The translations under genes and the position numbers were made by a program. The notes under the pieces were generated by a model. That model made no database searches. It was not told where the DNA came from and worked only from the letters and a program-made list of their open reading frames with translations. A stretch of DNA of 39,592 bases from Desulfobacteraceae bacterium (GTDB lineage: Bacteria > Desulfobacterota > Desulfobacteria > Desulfobacterales > JACKCP01): assembly GCA_020633955.1 (NCBI GenBank), contig JACKCP010000017.1, forward strand, positions 1-39,592, in the 5' to 3' direction. Below, one piece after another: positions 8,031-17,098 of the stretch (within the stretch, counting starts at the first letter, position 1; each line of letters begins with the position of its first letter).

Positions 8031-8705
8031 TCAATCCGGCAGCTTATTGCCGGATGATGAAATTTCAAATCCAAATATTTTAACAAATGAGTCAAGGAAA
8101 TCTGTTTTAATCTTATCCATGGAAAGCTCAAAATCTGTTTCATCACAAAGCCTTGTCATGGATATATCCTTAAGTCCGCATGCAACCACGCAGTCAAAAA
8201 GAGAATTGTCGTTATTTATATTGATGCTCAACCCGTGCCAGCAGATATTTTTTCTTACTGAAAGACCAATGCTTGCAATTTTTTTATTATTTACAAAAAC
8301 ACCAGGATAATTTTCAGTTCTTGAAGAACAGACATTGTACTTCCTTAAAAAATCCTCAATTGCATCCATGAGTTTAATGGAATATTCCTTTACTCCCATA
8401 TTTAAATCCTTAAGATTTAAAACAGGATAAAAAACAGCCTGACCCGGCATGTGACAGGTTGCAAGTCCGCCCCTTGTTGTTTCAACAACACCTACATTAT
8501 TATCCTTTAAAAAAGGTTTTTCCTTCAAAATAAACTCTTTTCCTCCCCTTTTTCCAAGGGTAATTACAGGTTCATGCTCTGTAAAAACAAGAAAGTCTTC
8601 AAGAGAAGAATCGTTTATTTTTTTTTCAACAAGTTTTTCCTGAAACAAAAGGGAAGACTTGTAAAAAGTCCTCCCCATGTCCAAAAATATAATTTTTTTA
8701 TTCAT
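8031..8705 (-). CDS. lipB: Lipoyl(octanoyl) transferase
   Basis: Moves octanoate from acyl carrier protein to the lipoyl domain of GcvH; lipA then adds sulfur. Seen: 224 aa of LipB fold with EHEPVITLGKRGG, the substrate motif RGGLATCHMPGQ (canonical RGG-x-x-TYHGPGQ; here C and M replace Y and G), the lysine region GVFVNNKKIASIGL, HGLSININNDNSLF, and the cysteine motif ACGLKDISMTRL. The two catalytic residues expected of the family (Lys of KIASIG and Cys of ACGL) are present. Its ATG overlaps the gcvPB stop by one base (TGATG), so it is translationally coupled to the glycine cleavage genes. Confidence 0.95.
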   Translation of the reverse strand: MNKKIIFLDMGRTFYKSSLLFQEKLVEKKINDSSLEDFLVFTEHEPVITLGKRGGKEFILKEKPFLKDNNVGVVETTRGGLATCHMPGQAVFYPVLNLKDLNMGVKEYSIKLMDAIEDFLRKYNVCSSRTENYPGVFVNNKKIASIGLSVRKNICWHGLSININNDNSLFDCVVACGLKDISMTRLCDETDFELSMDKIKTDFLDSFVKIFGFEISSSGNKLPD

Positions 8706-10156
8706 CAGCCCTTAAGCTTTGGTTTTCTTGCTGCAAGAGTTTCATCAAGTCTTTTGACTTTTGCATTTGCCGGGGCATTGTGCAAAATATCAGGATTTTC
8801 CTTTGCTTCCCTTGCAATCTGCTTCATTACTTCAATAAATCTGTCTATTTCCTCTTTTGATTCAGATTCTGTAGGTTCAATCATTATTGCACCGTGAACA
8901 ACAAGCGGGAAATAAATAGTTGGTGGATGGAATCCGAAATCAAGAAGTCTTTTTGCAATATCTAAAGTGGAAACCTTGTATTCCTCAAAATTTTCATCTG
9001 TAAAAACACACTCATGCATGCATGGCCTGTCATATGGAAGATGAAACACGTCTTTTAGGTTTTCCTTTATGTAGTTTGCATTTAAAACAGCTTTTGTGCT
9101 CACGTCAAAAAGGTCTTTTCCCATGGAAAGAATATATGTGTAAGCCTTGATAAGCACTCCGTAGTTTCCGTGAAATGCATGGAGCTTTCCAATTGATAAA
9201 GGAAAATCTGAATTCAGAATAAATTTATCACCGTTTTTTTCAACCCTTGGAACTGGAAGAAATTCTTCGAGCTCTTTTATAACTCCTACAGGACCGGCTC
9301 CAGGACCGCCGCCGCCGTGTGGTGTTGAAAAAGTTTTGTGAAGATTTAAATGAATTACATCAACCCCGATTTCTCTCATGCTCACAGCACCCATGATTGC
9401 ATTCATGTTTGCTCCGTCACAGTAAACAAGACCGCCCTTTTCATGGACAATTTCAGCTATTTCTTTGATGTTTTCCTCAAAAAGGCCAAGAGTATTGGGG
9501 TTTGTAATCATTATTCCCGCTGTATCTTCATCCATGATCTCTCTTACTGCATCGGGATGCAGAATACCGTCAGCACCAGAATTAAGCCCAACAGGTTCAA
9601 ATCCGCACAATGCACAGGAAGCAGGGTTTGTTCCGTGGGCAGTGTCTGGAATTATAATTTTTTTACGCCTTTTGCCGTTTTTCTTATGAAATGCATTAAA
9701 TACAAGCATTCCGCAGAGCTCACCCTGAGCTCCTGCAGCAGGCTGAAGAGTAAATGCATCAAGACCAGTAATTTCACATAACAGCTCCTGAAGCTCATAC
9801 ATCAGTTTCAGAGTACCCTGACACAGATTATCAGGCAAAAGAGGATGGGAACTTATAAAGCCTTCCATTGAAGCTGTTTTTTCATTAAGCTTTGGATTGT
9901 ATTTCATTGTGCATGAACCAAGGGGATACATTCCTGTATCAACTCCAAAGTTCCATGTTGAAAGCCTTGTAAAATGTCTTACAACATCTACTTCTGAAAG
10001 CTCAGGAAAATCAGGACCTTCCCAGACAAGGTCTTTGTCTGGTTTTGCTTTTTCAACTTCTGCTTCAGGAATTGAAATTCCGATTCTTCCCCTGCTTCCC
10101 TTTTCCCACAACAAAGGCTCATCAAGCACAAGACCGGTAAGCTTGTCATTAATCAT
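8705..10156 (-). CDS. gcvPB: Glycine dehydrogenase (decarboxylating) subunit 2
   Basis: PLP-binding half of the two-subunit P-protein of the glycine cleavage system. It decarboxylates glycine and passes the aminomethyl group to lipoyl-GcvH; it can run backward when glycine is made from CO2, ammonia and methylene-THF. Seen: 483 aa, with HLNLHKTFSTPHGGGGPGAG carrying the PLP lysine, LQPAAGAQGELCG, DTAHGTNPASC and a C-terminal PTESESKEEIDRFIE. AAGGAGG lies just before the ATG, inside the end of gcvPA, and the two genes overlap by 8 bp, so the subunits should be made in step. Confidence 0.96.
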   Translation of the reverse strand: MINDKLTGLVLDEPLLWEKGSRGRIGISIPEAEVEKAKPDKDLVWEGPDFPELSEVDVVRHFTRLSTWNFGVDTGMYPLGSCTMKYNPKLNEKTASMEGFISSHPLLPDNLCQGTLKLMYELQELLCEITGLDAFTLQPAAGAQGELCGMLVFNAFHKKNGKRRKKIIIPDTAHGTNPASCALCGFEPVGLNSGADGILHPDAVREIMDEDTAGIMITNPNTLGLFEENIKEIAEIVHEKGGLVYCDGANMNAIMGAVSMREIGVDVIHLNLHKTFSTPHGGGGPGAGPVGVIKELEEFLPVPRVEKNGDKFILNSDFPLSIGKLHAFHGNYGVLIKAYTYILSMGKDLFDVSTKAVLNANYIKENLKDVFHLPYDRPCMHECVFTDENFEEYKVSTLDIAKRLLDFGFHPPTIYFPLVVHGAIMIEPTESESKEEIDRFIEVMKQIAREAKENPDILHNAPANAKVKRLDETLAARKPKLKG

Positions 10157-11501
10157 TGCTTACCTCCTTTTTTATATTTTCAAGAAGATTTTCCATGTTT
10201 TCCTTTGAAAAAGCTTCTGTTACGCAGAAAAGATAATTGTTTTCAAATCCTTCATAAAATTTATCAAGGGGAAGTCCGCACACAATTTTCTTTTCGCTTA
10301 ATTTTTTCCAGACTTTTTCAAAGCCATCCGGAGCTTTCAAGACAAACTCATTAAAAATTGAAGAACCTTTAAATCTTTCTTCAAATCCAAGTTCAACAAG
10401 TTTTTTCTTGAGCCATGAGGCATTATTGAAATTAATCTCTGCAATTTGTTTAAGCCCTGTTTTTCCAAGGCATGACATGAAAACAGCAGAAGTCAGAGCG
10501 CAAAGTCCCTGGTTCGAGCAGATGTTTGAAGTTGCCTTTTCTCTTCTTATATGCTGTTCCCTTGTGGAAATTGTAAGAACAAATCCTCTTTTTCCGTCTT
10601 TGTCCAGGGTCTGTCCGCAAAGTCGTCCAGGCATCTGACGCATGTATTTTTCCTTTGCGCAAAACATTCCAAGACCGGGGCCGCCAAAGGACTGGGGTAT
10701 TCCCATGCTCTGGCCTTCACCGCACACAATGTCTGCACCGTAAAGTCCTGCAGGTTTGTAAAGGCCGAATGCAAAAGGTTCACTGAAACATGAAACAAAA
10801 AGACACCCTTTGTCTTCACAGGCTTTGGAAATATTCTCATTTTCTTCAATTATTCCAAAAAAATTAGGAGACTGAACTGCAAAGGCTGCAATATCATCTG
10901 TATTTTCAATTTTTGAAATATCTGTTTTTCCGTTTTCATCAAAGGGAATATATACAAGTTCAAATTCTGTAGGCTCAAAATATGCTTCAACAACTTTTAA
11001 ATAATATGGATTTACTGCCTTTGAAACTGCAACCTTAGATGTTTTTTTCTTTATTCGAAGTGACATTAAAAGCGCTTCAGCAAGAGCCGTTGCCCCGTCA
11101 TACATGGAGGCATTGGCAATATCCATTCCAAGAAGATTTGCAGTAAAAGTCTGGTATTCATAAATTGCCTGCAGAGTTCCCTGACTTACTTCAGGCTGAT
11201 ATGGTGTATATGCAGTTGTAAATTCCGACCTTGAAACAAGGTATGGAACAACTGACGGAATGTTGTGCAAATAGCTTCCCGCACCCATGAAAACTGTTTT
11301 TTCAGACGAAGGAGTCATTTCAGAGGAAATACTTTTCAGTCTGTCAATTATTTTCCACTCGCTCATGGGTTCATGAAGATTTAAGGGAGATTTTCTTCTA
11401 AGCGAAGAAGGAATCCCTGCAAAAACCTCATCTTCAGTTTTCACTCCAATGGAAGCAAGCATTTTTTCAACATCCTCTTTTGTATGTGGGATGTAATGCA
11501 T
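10149..11501 (-). CDS. gcvPA: Glycine dehydrogenase (decarboxylating) subunit 1
   Basis: The N-terminal-type half of the split P-protein, pairing with GcvPB. Seen: 450 aa beginning with MHYIPHTKEDVEKML (family pattern Y-P-x-T-x-x-D-x-x-M), SYLHNIPSVVPYLVSRSEFTTAYTPYQPE (16 residues of it, GAGSYLHNIPSVVPYL, are typical of subunit 1), EYQTFTANLLGMDIANASMYDGATALAEA, and GGPGLGMFC with REQHIRREKATSNICSNQGL near the middle. The ribosome site GGAG lies in the last codons of gcvH, four bases upstream of which that gene ends, so expression is tightly linked. The split form is usual in many anaerobes and thermophiles. Confidence 0.96.
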   Translation of the reverse strand: MHYIPHTKEDVEKMLASIGVKTEDEVFAGIPSSLRRKSPLNLHEPMSEWKIIDRLKSISSEMTPSSEKTVFMGAGSYLHNIPSVVPYLVSRSEFTTAYTPYQPEVSQGTLQAIYEYQTFTANLLGMDIANASMYDGATALAEALLMSLRIKKKTSKVAVSKAVNPYYLKVVEAYFEPTEFELVYIPFDENGKTDISKIENTDDIAAFAVQSPNFFGIIEENENISKACEDKGCLFVSCFSEPFAFGLYKPAGLYGADIVCGEGQSMGIPQSFGGPGLGMFCAKEKYMRQMPGRLCGQTLDKDGKRGFVLTISTREQHIRREKATSNICSNQGLCALTSAVFMSCLGKTGLKQIAEINFNNASWLKKKLVELGFEERFKGSSIFNEFVLKAPDGFEKVWKKLSEKKIVCGLPLDKFYEGFENNYLFCVTEAFSKENMENLLENIKKEVSND

Positions 11502-11504
11502 TTT

Positions 11505-11894
11505 TTAAGCTCCTTTAAGCATTTCAAGATATGCGGCTTTGTCCATAAGGCCGTCTGCAGATGTAACCTTTACCTTGAACATCCACCCTTTTTCATATGG
11601 ATCTTCGTTTATAAGTCCTGGTTCATCTTCAAGAGCTTCATTTATTTCAACAACTTCTCCTGAAACCGGACAATACATTTCAGAAACAGCTTTTACAGAT
11701 TCAAGGGTTGCACATTCATCACCCTTTTCAAAGGAATCCCCCACTTCAGGAAGCTCAACAAAAACAATATCCCCAAGCTGATCCTGTGCATAATCAGTAA
11801 CTCCTACTTTTACAACATCGCCTTTTTCAGCCCACTCGTGCTGTTCTGTATACAAAAAATTTTCAGGCAGATTAAGTTCATTTATTTCTTTCAT
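11505..11894 (-). CDS. gcvH: Glycine cleavage system H protein
   Basis: Lipoyl carrier that shuttles the aminomethyl group from GcvP to GcvT and is reoxidised by Lpd. Seen: 129 aa, the usual length, with the lipoyl-lysine motif ATLESVKAVSEMYCP; the modified residue is K68. The C-terminal KGWMFKVK is typical. AAAGGAGA precedes the ATG. The neighbouring lipB and lipA provide its cofactor. Confidence 0.97.
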   Translation of the reverse strand: MKEINELNLPENFLYTEQHEWAEKGDVVKVGVTDYAQDQLGDIVFVELPEVGDSFEKGDECATLESVKAVSEMYCPVSGEVVEINEALEDEPGLINEDPYEKGWMFKVKVTSADGLMDKAAYLEMLKGA

Positions 11895-11906
11895 TTCATA
11901 TCTCCT

Positions 11907-13181
11907 TTACGGCATGGAAGTAATTTTTTTTCTGGCTGTTCTATGGGGTCTTACATCATTTACAATAACTGCATCGAGTTTTCTTTTTTTGGCCTTAAGA
12001 TAAACCCTGTCACCAATATTAAGTTTTCTGTCAACACGGACAAAACCGCATCTTATTCCCTTTGGCCTGAAATCTGATGGTTTGCCTGAATCTGGAGGAC
12101 TTGTAATGGAAAATATTTTTCCATCAGCCCAGTCAGCTCCAACATCAGTTGCACAGGTCAGAACTTTTCCGATTTCATTGTCGTTTTCATCAACAACAAC
12201 AGCTTCCTCTGCATTTACTTTTCTTAAATCAGAACCTGCAAAAGCATAGGTATGATAATTGTAGTCAGAATTTAAAAGAGCACTGCTTCCCACAAATTCC
12301 TTTGCAAAACCTTTTTTATCTTCTGTAAAAGGAAGGGTGAATTCCCATGGATGATTAAGATAGGGCCAGTGTCCTATATCCTGATGTGAAAGGGGAAGAC
12401 ATGCTCCGGCACGAAGAGAGTCTCTTGAAGCAAGTCCGCATGGAGTGAGTTCATAGATTCTTCCTGCTTCAACAAAAAGATCCCATACTTCTTCAAAAAA
12501 TTCCAAAGACACAAAAATCTCAAAACCAAACTCACCTGTATATCCTGTTCTTGAAAGCAGAATTGGAATATTGCTGTTTTTCAAGGTTACTTCAGCTGAA
12601 TTTACAAGAGATTTATCAAAATGACCCTTGTGTGAAAAATAAGGGAAAACATCAAAAACTTCCTTTGGATTGTTTATTACAGATTTTAAAATCAAGCCTG
12701 ACAAAGGTCCCTGAACATCAAATTTTCCAAGGTTGTCGCTGTAATCTGTAATTTTGACATCAAGACCGTCTTTATAATTATCAAGATGATCTGCAATACC
12801 TTTTCCCATTCCTGCATTTACAACAATAGAGTAATTGTCATCTGCAAATTTATAAACAATAGCATCATCAATTACATGACCTTCTTCATTCAGGAAAACT
12901 CCGTAAACGCAGCGTTTGTCTGCAATGGGAAGTTTATTTGGACCTATACAGGCATTCAAATCCTTTGAAAATGTCTTTTGAAGAAGAGCAAGTGAATCGC
13001 CTCCCCTCAGTTCAACAAAAGCCATGTGAGAAGTATCAAAAATACCTGCCGCCCTTAAAACAGCAAGATGTTCGTCTTTTGCCCCTGTCTTGTACCACAA
13101 AGGCATTTCATAACCGCCGAATTCAGCCATATTTGCACCCATTTCATGGTGACGGCTGTTTAATCTGGTTTTTTTAACCAT
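11907..13181 (-). CDS. gcvT: Aminomethyltransferase (glycine cleavage T protein)
   Basis: Releases ammonia from the aminomethyl-GcvH and passes the one-carbon unit to tetrahydrofolate. Seen: N-terminal YEMPLWY and FDTSHMAFVELRGGD, the folate-site region RCVYGVFLNEEGHVIDDAIVY, the RTGYTGEFGFEIF motif, ASRDSLRAGACLPLSHQDI and the OB-fold C-terminal domain ending DVRPHRTARKK. At 424 aa it is about 50-60 residues longer than the common 360-370 aa GcvT; the extra residues sit mostly in the middle and the C-terminal domain. It begins 10 bp after lrp, with AAAGGAGAGG overlapping that gap. Confidence 0.93.
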   Translation of the reverse strand: MVKKTRLNSRHHEMGANMAEFGGYEMPLWYKTGAKDEHLAVLRAAGIFDTSHMAFVELRGGDSLALLQKTFSKDLNACIGPNKLPIADKRCVYGVFLNEEGHVIDDAIVYKFADDNYSIVVNAGMGKGIADHLDNYKDGLDVKITDYSDNLGKFDVQGPLSGLILKSVINNPKEVFDVFPYFSHKGHFDKSLVNSAEVTLKNSNIPILLSRTGYTGEFGFEIFVSLEFFEEVWDLFVEAGRIYELTPCGLASRDSLRAGACLPLSHQDIGHWPYLNHPWEFTLPFTEDKKGFAKEFVGSSALLNSDYNYHTYAFAGSDLRKVNAEEAVVVDENDNEIGKVLTCATDVGADWADGKIFSITSPPDSGKPSDFRPKGIRCGFVRVDRKLNIGDRVYLKAKKRKLDAVIVNDVRPHRTARKKITSMP

Positions 13182-13191
13182 AACCTCTCCT

Positions 13192-13635
13192 TTAAAGAAC
13201 GTAGGGGACTACGTGATTAAACCCCTTATAAACAACAAAGGTTTCCATGGAGGAAATACCTTCAATTTTTACAACTTCTCCGGTATAAAATTCAGGAAGA
13301 CCAAAATCTTCATTGAAAAGCACTTCAACAATCAGATCATACCTGCCTGTTACAACACTTACCCTTGAAACCCCTTTTAAAGCGGAAAACTCCTTTCCTT
13401 TTTTAAAAAGATCGGGAGATACAAGTTTTACACCAATGATCATTATCTGATGTCTTGGAATCTGTTCCGGGTCCACAACTCCCTGAAAACTCAAAATACC
13501 TTCGGATTCAAGCTTTTTAACCCTTGATCTTACAGTGTTTTCAGTAAGACCAAGACTTTCAGCAATTGTGGAAAAAGATTCTCTTCCGTTTTTTAAAAGT
13601 CTTAAGATTTCAATATTAATTTCATCAAGTTTCAT
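13192..13635 (-). CDS. Lrp/AsnC-family transcriptional regulator
   Basis: A 147-aa regulator with an N-terminal winged HTH (LDEINIEILRLLKNGRESFSTIAESLGLTENTVRSRVKKLESEGI; helix-turn-helix about residues 18-45) and a C-terminal RAM domain (about 65-145) that usually binds an amino acid and builds dimers and octamers. It is the first gene of the gcv-lip block and divergent from lpd. A sensible reading is that it senses glycine or a related amino acid and controls both sides from the AT-rich 160-bp region between them. The ligand is inferred from context only. Confidence 0.92.
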   Translation of the reverse strand: MKLDEINIEILRLLKNGRESFSTIAESLGLTENTVRSRVKKLESEGILSFQGVVDPEQIPRHQIMIIGVKLVSPDLFKKGKEFSALKGVSRVSVVTGRYDLIVEVLFNEDFGLPEFYTGEVVKIEGISSMETFVVYKGFNHVVPYVL

Positions 13636-13661
13636 ATTTTTTTCTTCGCTTTTTATTAATG

Positions 13662-13690
13662 ATACTAAAAAATATTTACATAAAATTCAA
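13662..13690 (-). promoter_or_regulatory. Likely sigma-70 promoter of the lrp-gcv-lip block
   Basis: On the minus strand TTGAAT (13685-13690) and TAGTAT (13662-13667) are separated by exactly 17 bp. Transcription would begin near 13655, about 20 bases before the lrp ATG. The surrounding 160 bp shared with lpd is very A/T-rich, as is usual for Lrp-family binding regions. I see no glycine riboswitch: the leader is too short. Confidence 0.5.
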
Positions 13691-13795
13691 TATAGCATAA
13701 ATTAACCAATCATATTTCAAATTTTTGTGAAATTATCAATTATTTTTTAAAAAAATTTAGTTTTTATTAACAACAAAAAATATCAGGAATCAAAA

Positions 13796-15208
13796 ATGTC
13801 AGAAATAGTAATAATTGGCGGAGGTCCAGGAGGATATATTGCCGCAATAAGAGCTGGTCAGTTTGGAAATAAAGTTACTCTGATAGAAAAAAAAGCACTT
13901 GGGGGAACATGTTTAAATTATGGCTGTATTCCCTCAAAAATTTTCAAGTCAAGCTCGGAACTGTTTGAAAAAATAAACCATTTTGATGATTTCGGCATTG
14001 AATTAAATGATAGTCCAAAGTTTAACATGAATAAGCTCCAGATTAAAAAGAAAAAAATCATAGATATTCAAAAAAAGGGAATAGAATCTCTTTTAAAGCA
14101 CAACAATATCGAGATTGTAAGCGGAACTGCAAAAATTTCCGGAAAAAATTCGGTAACTGTAAAAACTAATGAAGGTGAAGAAAAAGAGATTGATTTTGAC
14201 AAGCTCATAATTGCAGCCGGCACAAAAACACGAGAGCTTAAAGGTTTTGAATTTGACCATGAAAATATTTTATCAAGCGATGATCTTCTTGCCCTCGATT
14301 ATATTCCCGAATCCATTACAATTGTCGGCGGAGGTATAATCGGCTGTGAATTTGGGTCTATACTTTCTTCCCTTGGATCAAAGGTTTTTATAATTGAAGC
14401 CGAAGAAAGACTTCTTCCTATAAAAAATCTTCACAAGGATGTTTCAAAAAACCTTGAAAGGGAATTTAAAAAGAAAAAAATCAAGGTTTTTACAAAGTCC
14501 TTTGCAAAAATAAAATCAAAGGAAAATCAGGGTTTTGTAATTGAAACAATTCCTGCAGATGAAAAAACAAAAGCAAATGAAATCATATGCCAAAAAATTG
14601 CGGTATGCACCGGAAGAGTACCTCTTTCATCTGAGCTTGGGCTTGAAAATGCCGGCATAAAAACCGATGAATCAGGATATATAAATGTTGATGAAAACTA
14701 TGAAACAAGCTGTAAAAATATTTATGCAATAGGAGATATTTTAGGCCCGGATTTTTCCATGCTTGCCCATACTGCATATTTTGAAGGAAGAATCTGTGCT
14801 GAAAAGATTTCAGGAAGTAGTTTTACAAAGCTTGACTATTCAAAAATTCCTTCAGCTGTTTTCACATCACCTGAAATAGGATTTATTGGTGAAACCGAAG
14901 AAACTGCAAAGGAAAAAGGCTTTGAGACTGTGACAGAAAAGGTTCTTTTCAGAACATCTGGAAAAGCTCATGCAATGGGAGAAATTTCAGGAGAGGCAAT
15001 AATTGTTGCGGACAAAAACACAAAAAAAGTCCTTGGAGTTCATATAATCGGTCCAAATGCATCAGATTTATGCGGTGAATCAGCTCTTATGGTGCAGAAT
15101 AATCTGTCATGTGAGGATCTTGCAAATTCAGTTCATGCACACCCTACTCTTTCAGAAGTTATTATGGAGACAGGGCTCAAGCTTTCAGGAATTAATCTTC
15201 ATGGTTAG
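13796..15208 (+). CDS. lpd: Dihydrolipoamide dehydrogenase
   Basis: FAD enzyme that reoxidises dihydrolipoyl-GcvH with NAD (the L protein). Seen: the FAD-binding IIGGGPGGYIAA (G8-G13), the redox-active disulfide motif GGTCLNYGCIPSK with C39 and C44, a NAD-binding IVGGGIIGCEFGS near residue 178, the second FAD motif AIGDILG, and the C-terminal interface with catalytic HAHPTLSE. The 470-aa length is normal. AGGAA lies 7 bases before the ATG. No E1 or E2 genes of a 2-oxoacid dehydrogenase are near, so glycine cleavage is its likely main job here. Confidence 0.96.
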   Translation: MSEIVIIGGGPGGYIAAIRAGQFGNKVTLIEKKALGGTCLNYGCIPSKIFKSSSELFEKINHFDDFGIELNDSPKFNMNKLQIKKKKIIDIQKKGIESLLKHNNIEIVSGTAKISGKNSVTVKTNEGEEKEIDFDKLIIAAGTKTRELKGFEFDHENILSSDDLLALDYIPESITIVGGGIIGCEFGSILSSLGSKVFIIEAEERLLPIKNLHKDVSKNLEREFKKKKIKVFTKSFAKIKSKENQGFVIETIPADEKTKANEIICQKIAVCTGRVPLSSELGLENAGIKTDESGYINVDENYETSCKNIYAIGDILGPDFSMLAHTAYFEGRICAEKISGSSFTKLDYSKIPSAVFTSPEIGFIGETEETAKEKGFETVTEKVLFRTSGKAHAMGEISGEAIIVADKNTKKVLGVHIIGPNASDLCGESALMVQNNLSCEDLANSVHAHPTLSEVIMETGLKLSGINLHG

Positions 15209-15222
15209 AAATTTTTTTTGAG

Positions 15223-15255
15223 CAAAAGGCACGTTTTTTCGTGCCTTTTGTTTTA
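15223..15255 (+). terminator. Rho-independent terminator after lpd
   Basis: A perfect 11-bp stem CAAAAGGCACG / CGTGCCTTTTG (15223-15233 and 15240-15250) with a loop of six T residues, followed by TTTTAT. It lies 14 bp after the lpd stop and closes this side of the glycine cluster. Confidence 0.93.
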
Positions 15256-15370
15256 TCCTTCTGATATATTCTCATATAATTTTTCCATACTAAAAACGTT
15301 ATTCAAAGTCAGATAATTTTCTGAAAAAACATTAAAAATAAAGATTCATCCATAATAACCCCGAGGGTTT

Positions 15371-17098
15371 ATGTTTCGCATAAGAAAGATTCTTGACAGC
15401 GTTTCAAATGCCAACAAATATGCAATTAATCAGGTTCTTGAAATCATAAAAAAACAATTTCCAACAACCAGAGTAGACGACCTTTTAAAATTACCTTTAC
15501 AGCTTGTTGACCCCTTAAAATACCAGTACAGATCCATTCTTTTTTCAGCTGAAGATCATCTTGGACGTGTTAAAGGGTTTGCCATGCTTTTGCATATCTC
15601 AGACATTGGAGTAACCTACCTTGAGCTTATTTCAACAGCACCATTAAAAACTGGGAAAGGTCTTGGAACAATTCTTTATGAAAGAATAAGGGAAGAATCC
15701 ATAAATCTTAAGGCAAAAGGCCTTTTTTTTGAATCAAGCATAGATGATGAAAGGGTTTGCGATCCAGAAATTCTTCTGCAGAACAAAAAAAGAATGGTTT
15801 TTTACGAAAGATTTGGCGCATTACCAATAATAAACAATATTTTTGACAGCCCGGTAAAACCTGGAGACAAAGATTTATATTATCTCATGTATGATCCTTT
15901 AAACAACACAGTCCCCCTTGACCTGGACTTGACAAAACAGGTTGCACGGGCAGTTCTTGAAAGAAAATACAAGAAGATTATTGATCCTTTACAGATAGAA
16001 AAAATTGTAAATTCATTTTGTGACAATCCTGCTGTATTAAGAAAACCAATATACAAGGCAAAGCCTTTCAGCCCCAAAGTTCAGTCAAAACCGCTTATAG
16101 GCCTTCTTGTAAATGAAAACCATGTGATTCATCATGTTGCTGAAAAAGGATATGTTGAATCACCAATAAGAATTTCACAGATTTTAAAAGAAATTTCAAA
16201 AACAGGCATGTTTAAAAGACTTAAGCCCCGCAAAACCCCATTTTCTCTGTTAAAGAAAATTCATGATCCTGAGTATCTTAATTTTTTAAAAAACGTTTGC
16301 AAAAATCTCCCTGAAGGAAAATCCATTTATCCAAGCGTATTTCCGGGCAGAAACCGTTTTTCTTCCTCAAGGGATATTGAGGTTCAGATCGGATGCTTCT
16401 GCACCGACACAATGACTCCGCTGAACAAAAATGCATATCTTGCAGCAATTGGAGCTGTAGACTGTGCAGTGACAGCTGCTGAAATTCTTCTGGAGGACTT
16501 CAGGCTTTCCTATGCTCTTGTAAGGCCTCCTGGACACCATGCTGAATGGAATAAATTCGGCGGGTTCTGTTACTTCAATTCAACAGCTGCAGCAAGTGAG
16601 TATCTTTCAGATTATGGAAAAGTTGCTGTTATAGACATTGATTTTCACCACGGCAATGGAACCCAGGACATTTTTTATGAACGAAGTGATGTACTTACCT
16701 GCTCAATCCACGGAGATCCCGCATGTGAGTACCCTTATTTTTCAGGCTTTGCTAAAGAAACTGGAAGTAAAGAAGGAAAAGGATTCAACATTAATATCCC
16801 TCTTCCGAAAAACTGCACTGCAGAAAAATTTCATGAAGCCCTTGAAAAAATAATTAGAAAGGTAAAAAATTTTAAACCAGACTTTATAGTTGTGGCTCTT
16901 GGACTTGATACAGCCAAATCAGATCCTACAGGGTCGTGGAATCTTTTATCAAAAGATTTTGAAACAACAGGAAAAATGATAGGCCGGATTAATCTTCCCA
17001 CTCTTATTGTTCAGGAGGGAGGATACAGAACAAGGACACTTGGCATTAATGCACGGAAATTTTTTGAAGGAATTTATATTTCCTCCGAGAAGAATTAA
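15371..17098 (+). CDS. GNAT acetyltransferase - histone deacetylase-like fusion
   Basis: A 575-aa protein joining two opposite activities. Residues about 1-175 form a GNAT N-acetyltransferase domain with the acetyl-CoA loop TGKGLGT at 94-100. Residues about 240-575 form a zinc-dependent HDAC/AcuC/acetylpolyamine amidohydrolase domain with RPPGHHAEW (H389, H390), the metal site D422-I-D424-F-H426-H427, G-L-D513 as the third metal ligand, and the catalytic tyrosine Y552 in GGYRTRTLG. All HDAC active-site residues needed for zinc hydrolysis are present. Possible substrates are acetyl-lysine in proteins (for example acetyl-CoA synthetase) or acetylated polyamines; the sequence does not decide. 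GAGGG lies 4 bases before the ATG. It has its own transcript between the lpd terminator and copA. Confidence 0.9.
   Translation: MFRIRKILDSVSNANKYAINQVLEIIKKQFPTTRVDDLLKLPLQLVDPLKYQYRSILFSAEDHLGRVKGFAMLLHISDIGVTYLELISTAPLKTGKGLGTILYERIREESINLKAKGLFFESSIDDERVCDPEILLQNKKRMVFYERFGALPIINNIFDSPVKPGDKDLYYLMYDPLNNTVPLDLDLTKQVARAVLERKYKKIIDPLQIEKIVNSFCDNPAVLRKPIYKAKPFSPKVQSKPLIGLLVNENHVIHHVAEKGYVESPIRISQILKEISKTGMFKRLKPRKTPFSLLKKIHDPEYLNFLKNVCKNLPEGKSIYPSVFPGRNRFSSSRDIEVQIGCFCTDTMTPLNKNAYLAAIGAVDCAVTAAEILLEDFRLSYALVRPPGHHAEWNKFGGFCYFNSTAAASEYLSDYGKVAVIDIDFHHGNGTQDIFYERSDVLTCSIHGDPACEYPYFSGFAKETGSKEGKGFNINIPLPKNCTAEKFHEALEKIIRKVKNFKPDFIVVALGLDTAKSDPTGSWNLLSKDFETTGKMIGRINLPTLIVQEGGYRTRTLGINARKFFEGIYISSEKN

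Noticed and set aside
10450..10849. Several long alternative frames opposite or across gcvPA
   Set aside because: They are shadows of the strongly conserved gcvPA coding frame.
13636..13795. Possible glycine riboswitch upstream of the glycine cleavage genes
   Set aside because: The predicted leader before lrp is only about 20 bases and the region is almost pure A/T with no tandem aptamer-like GC helices.
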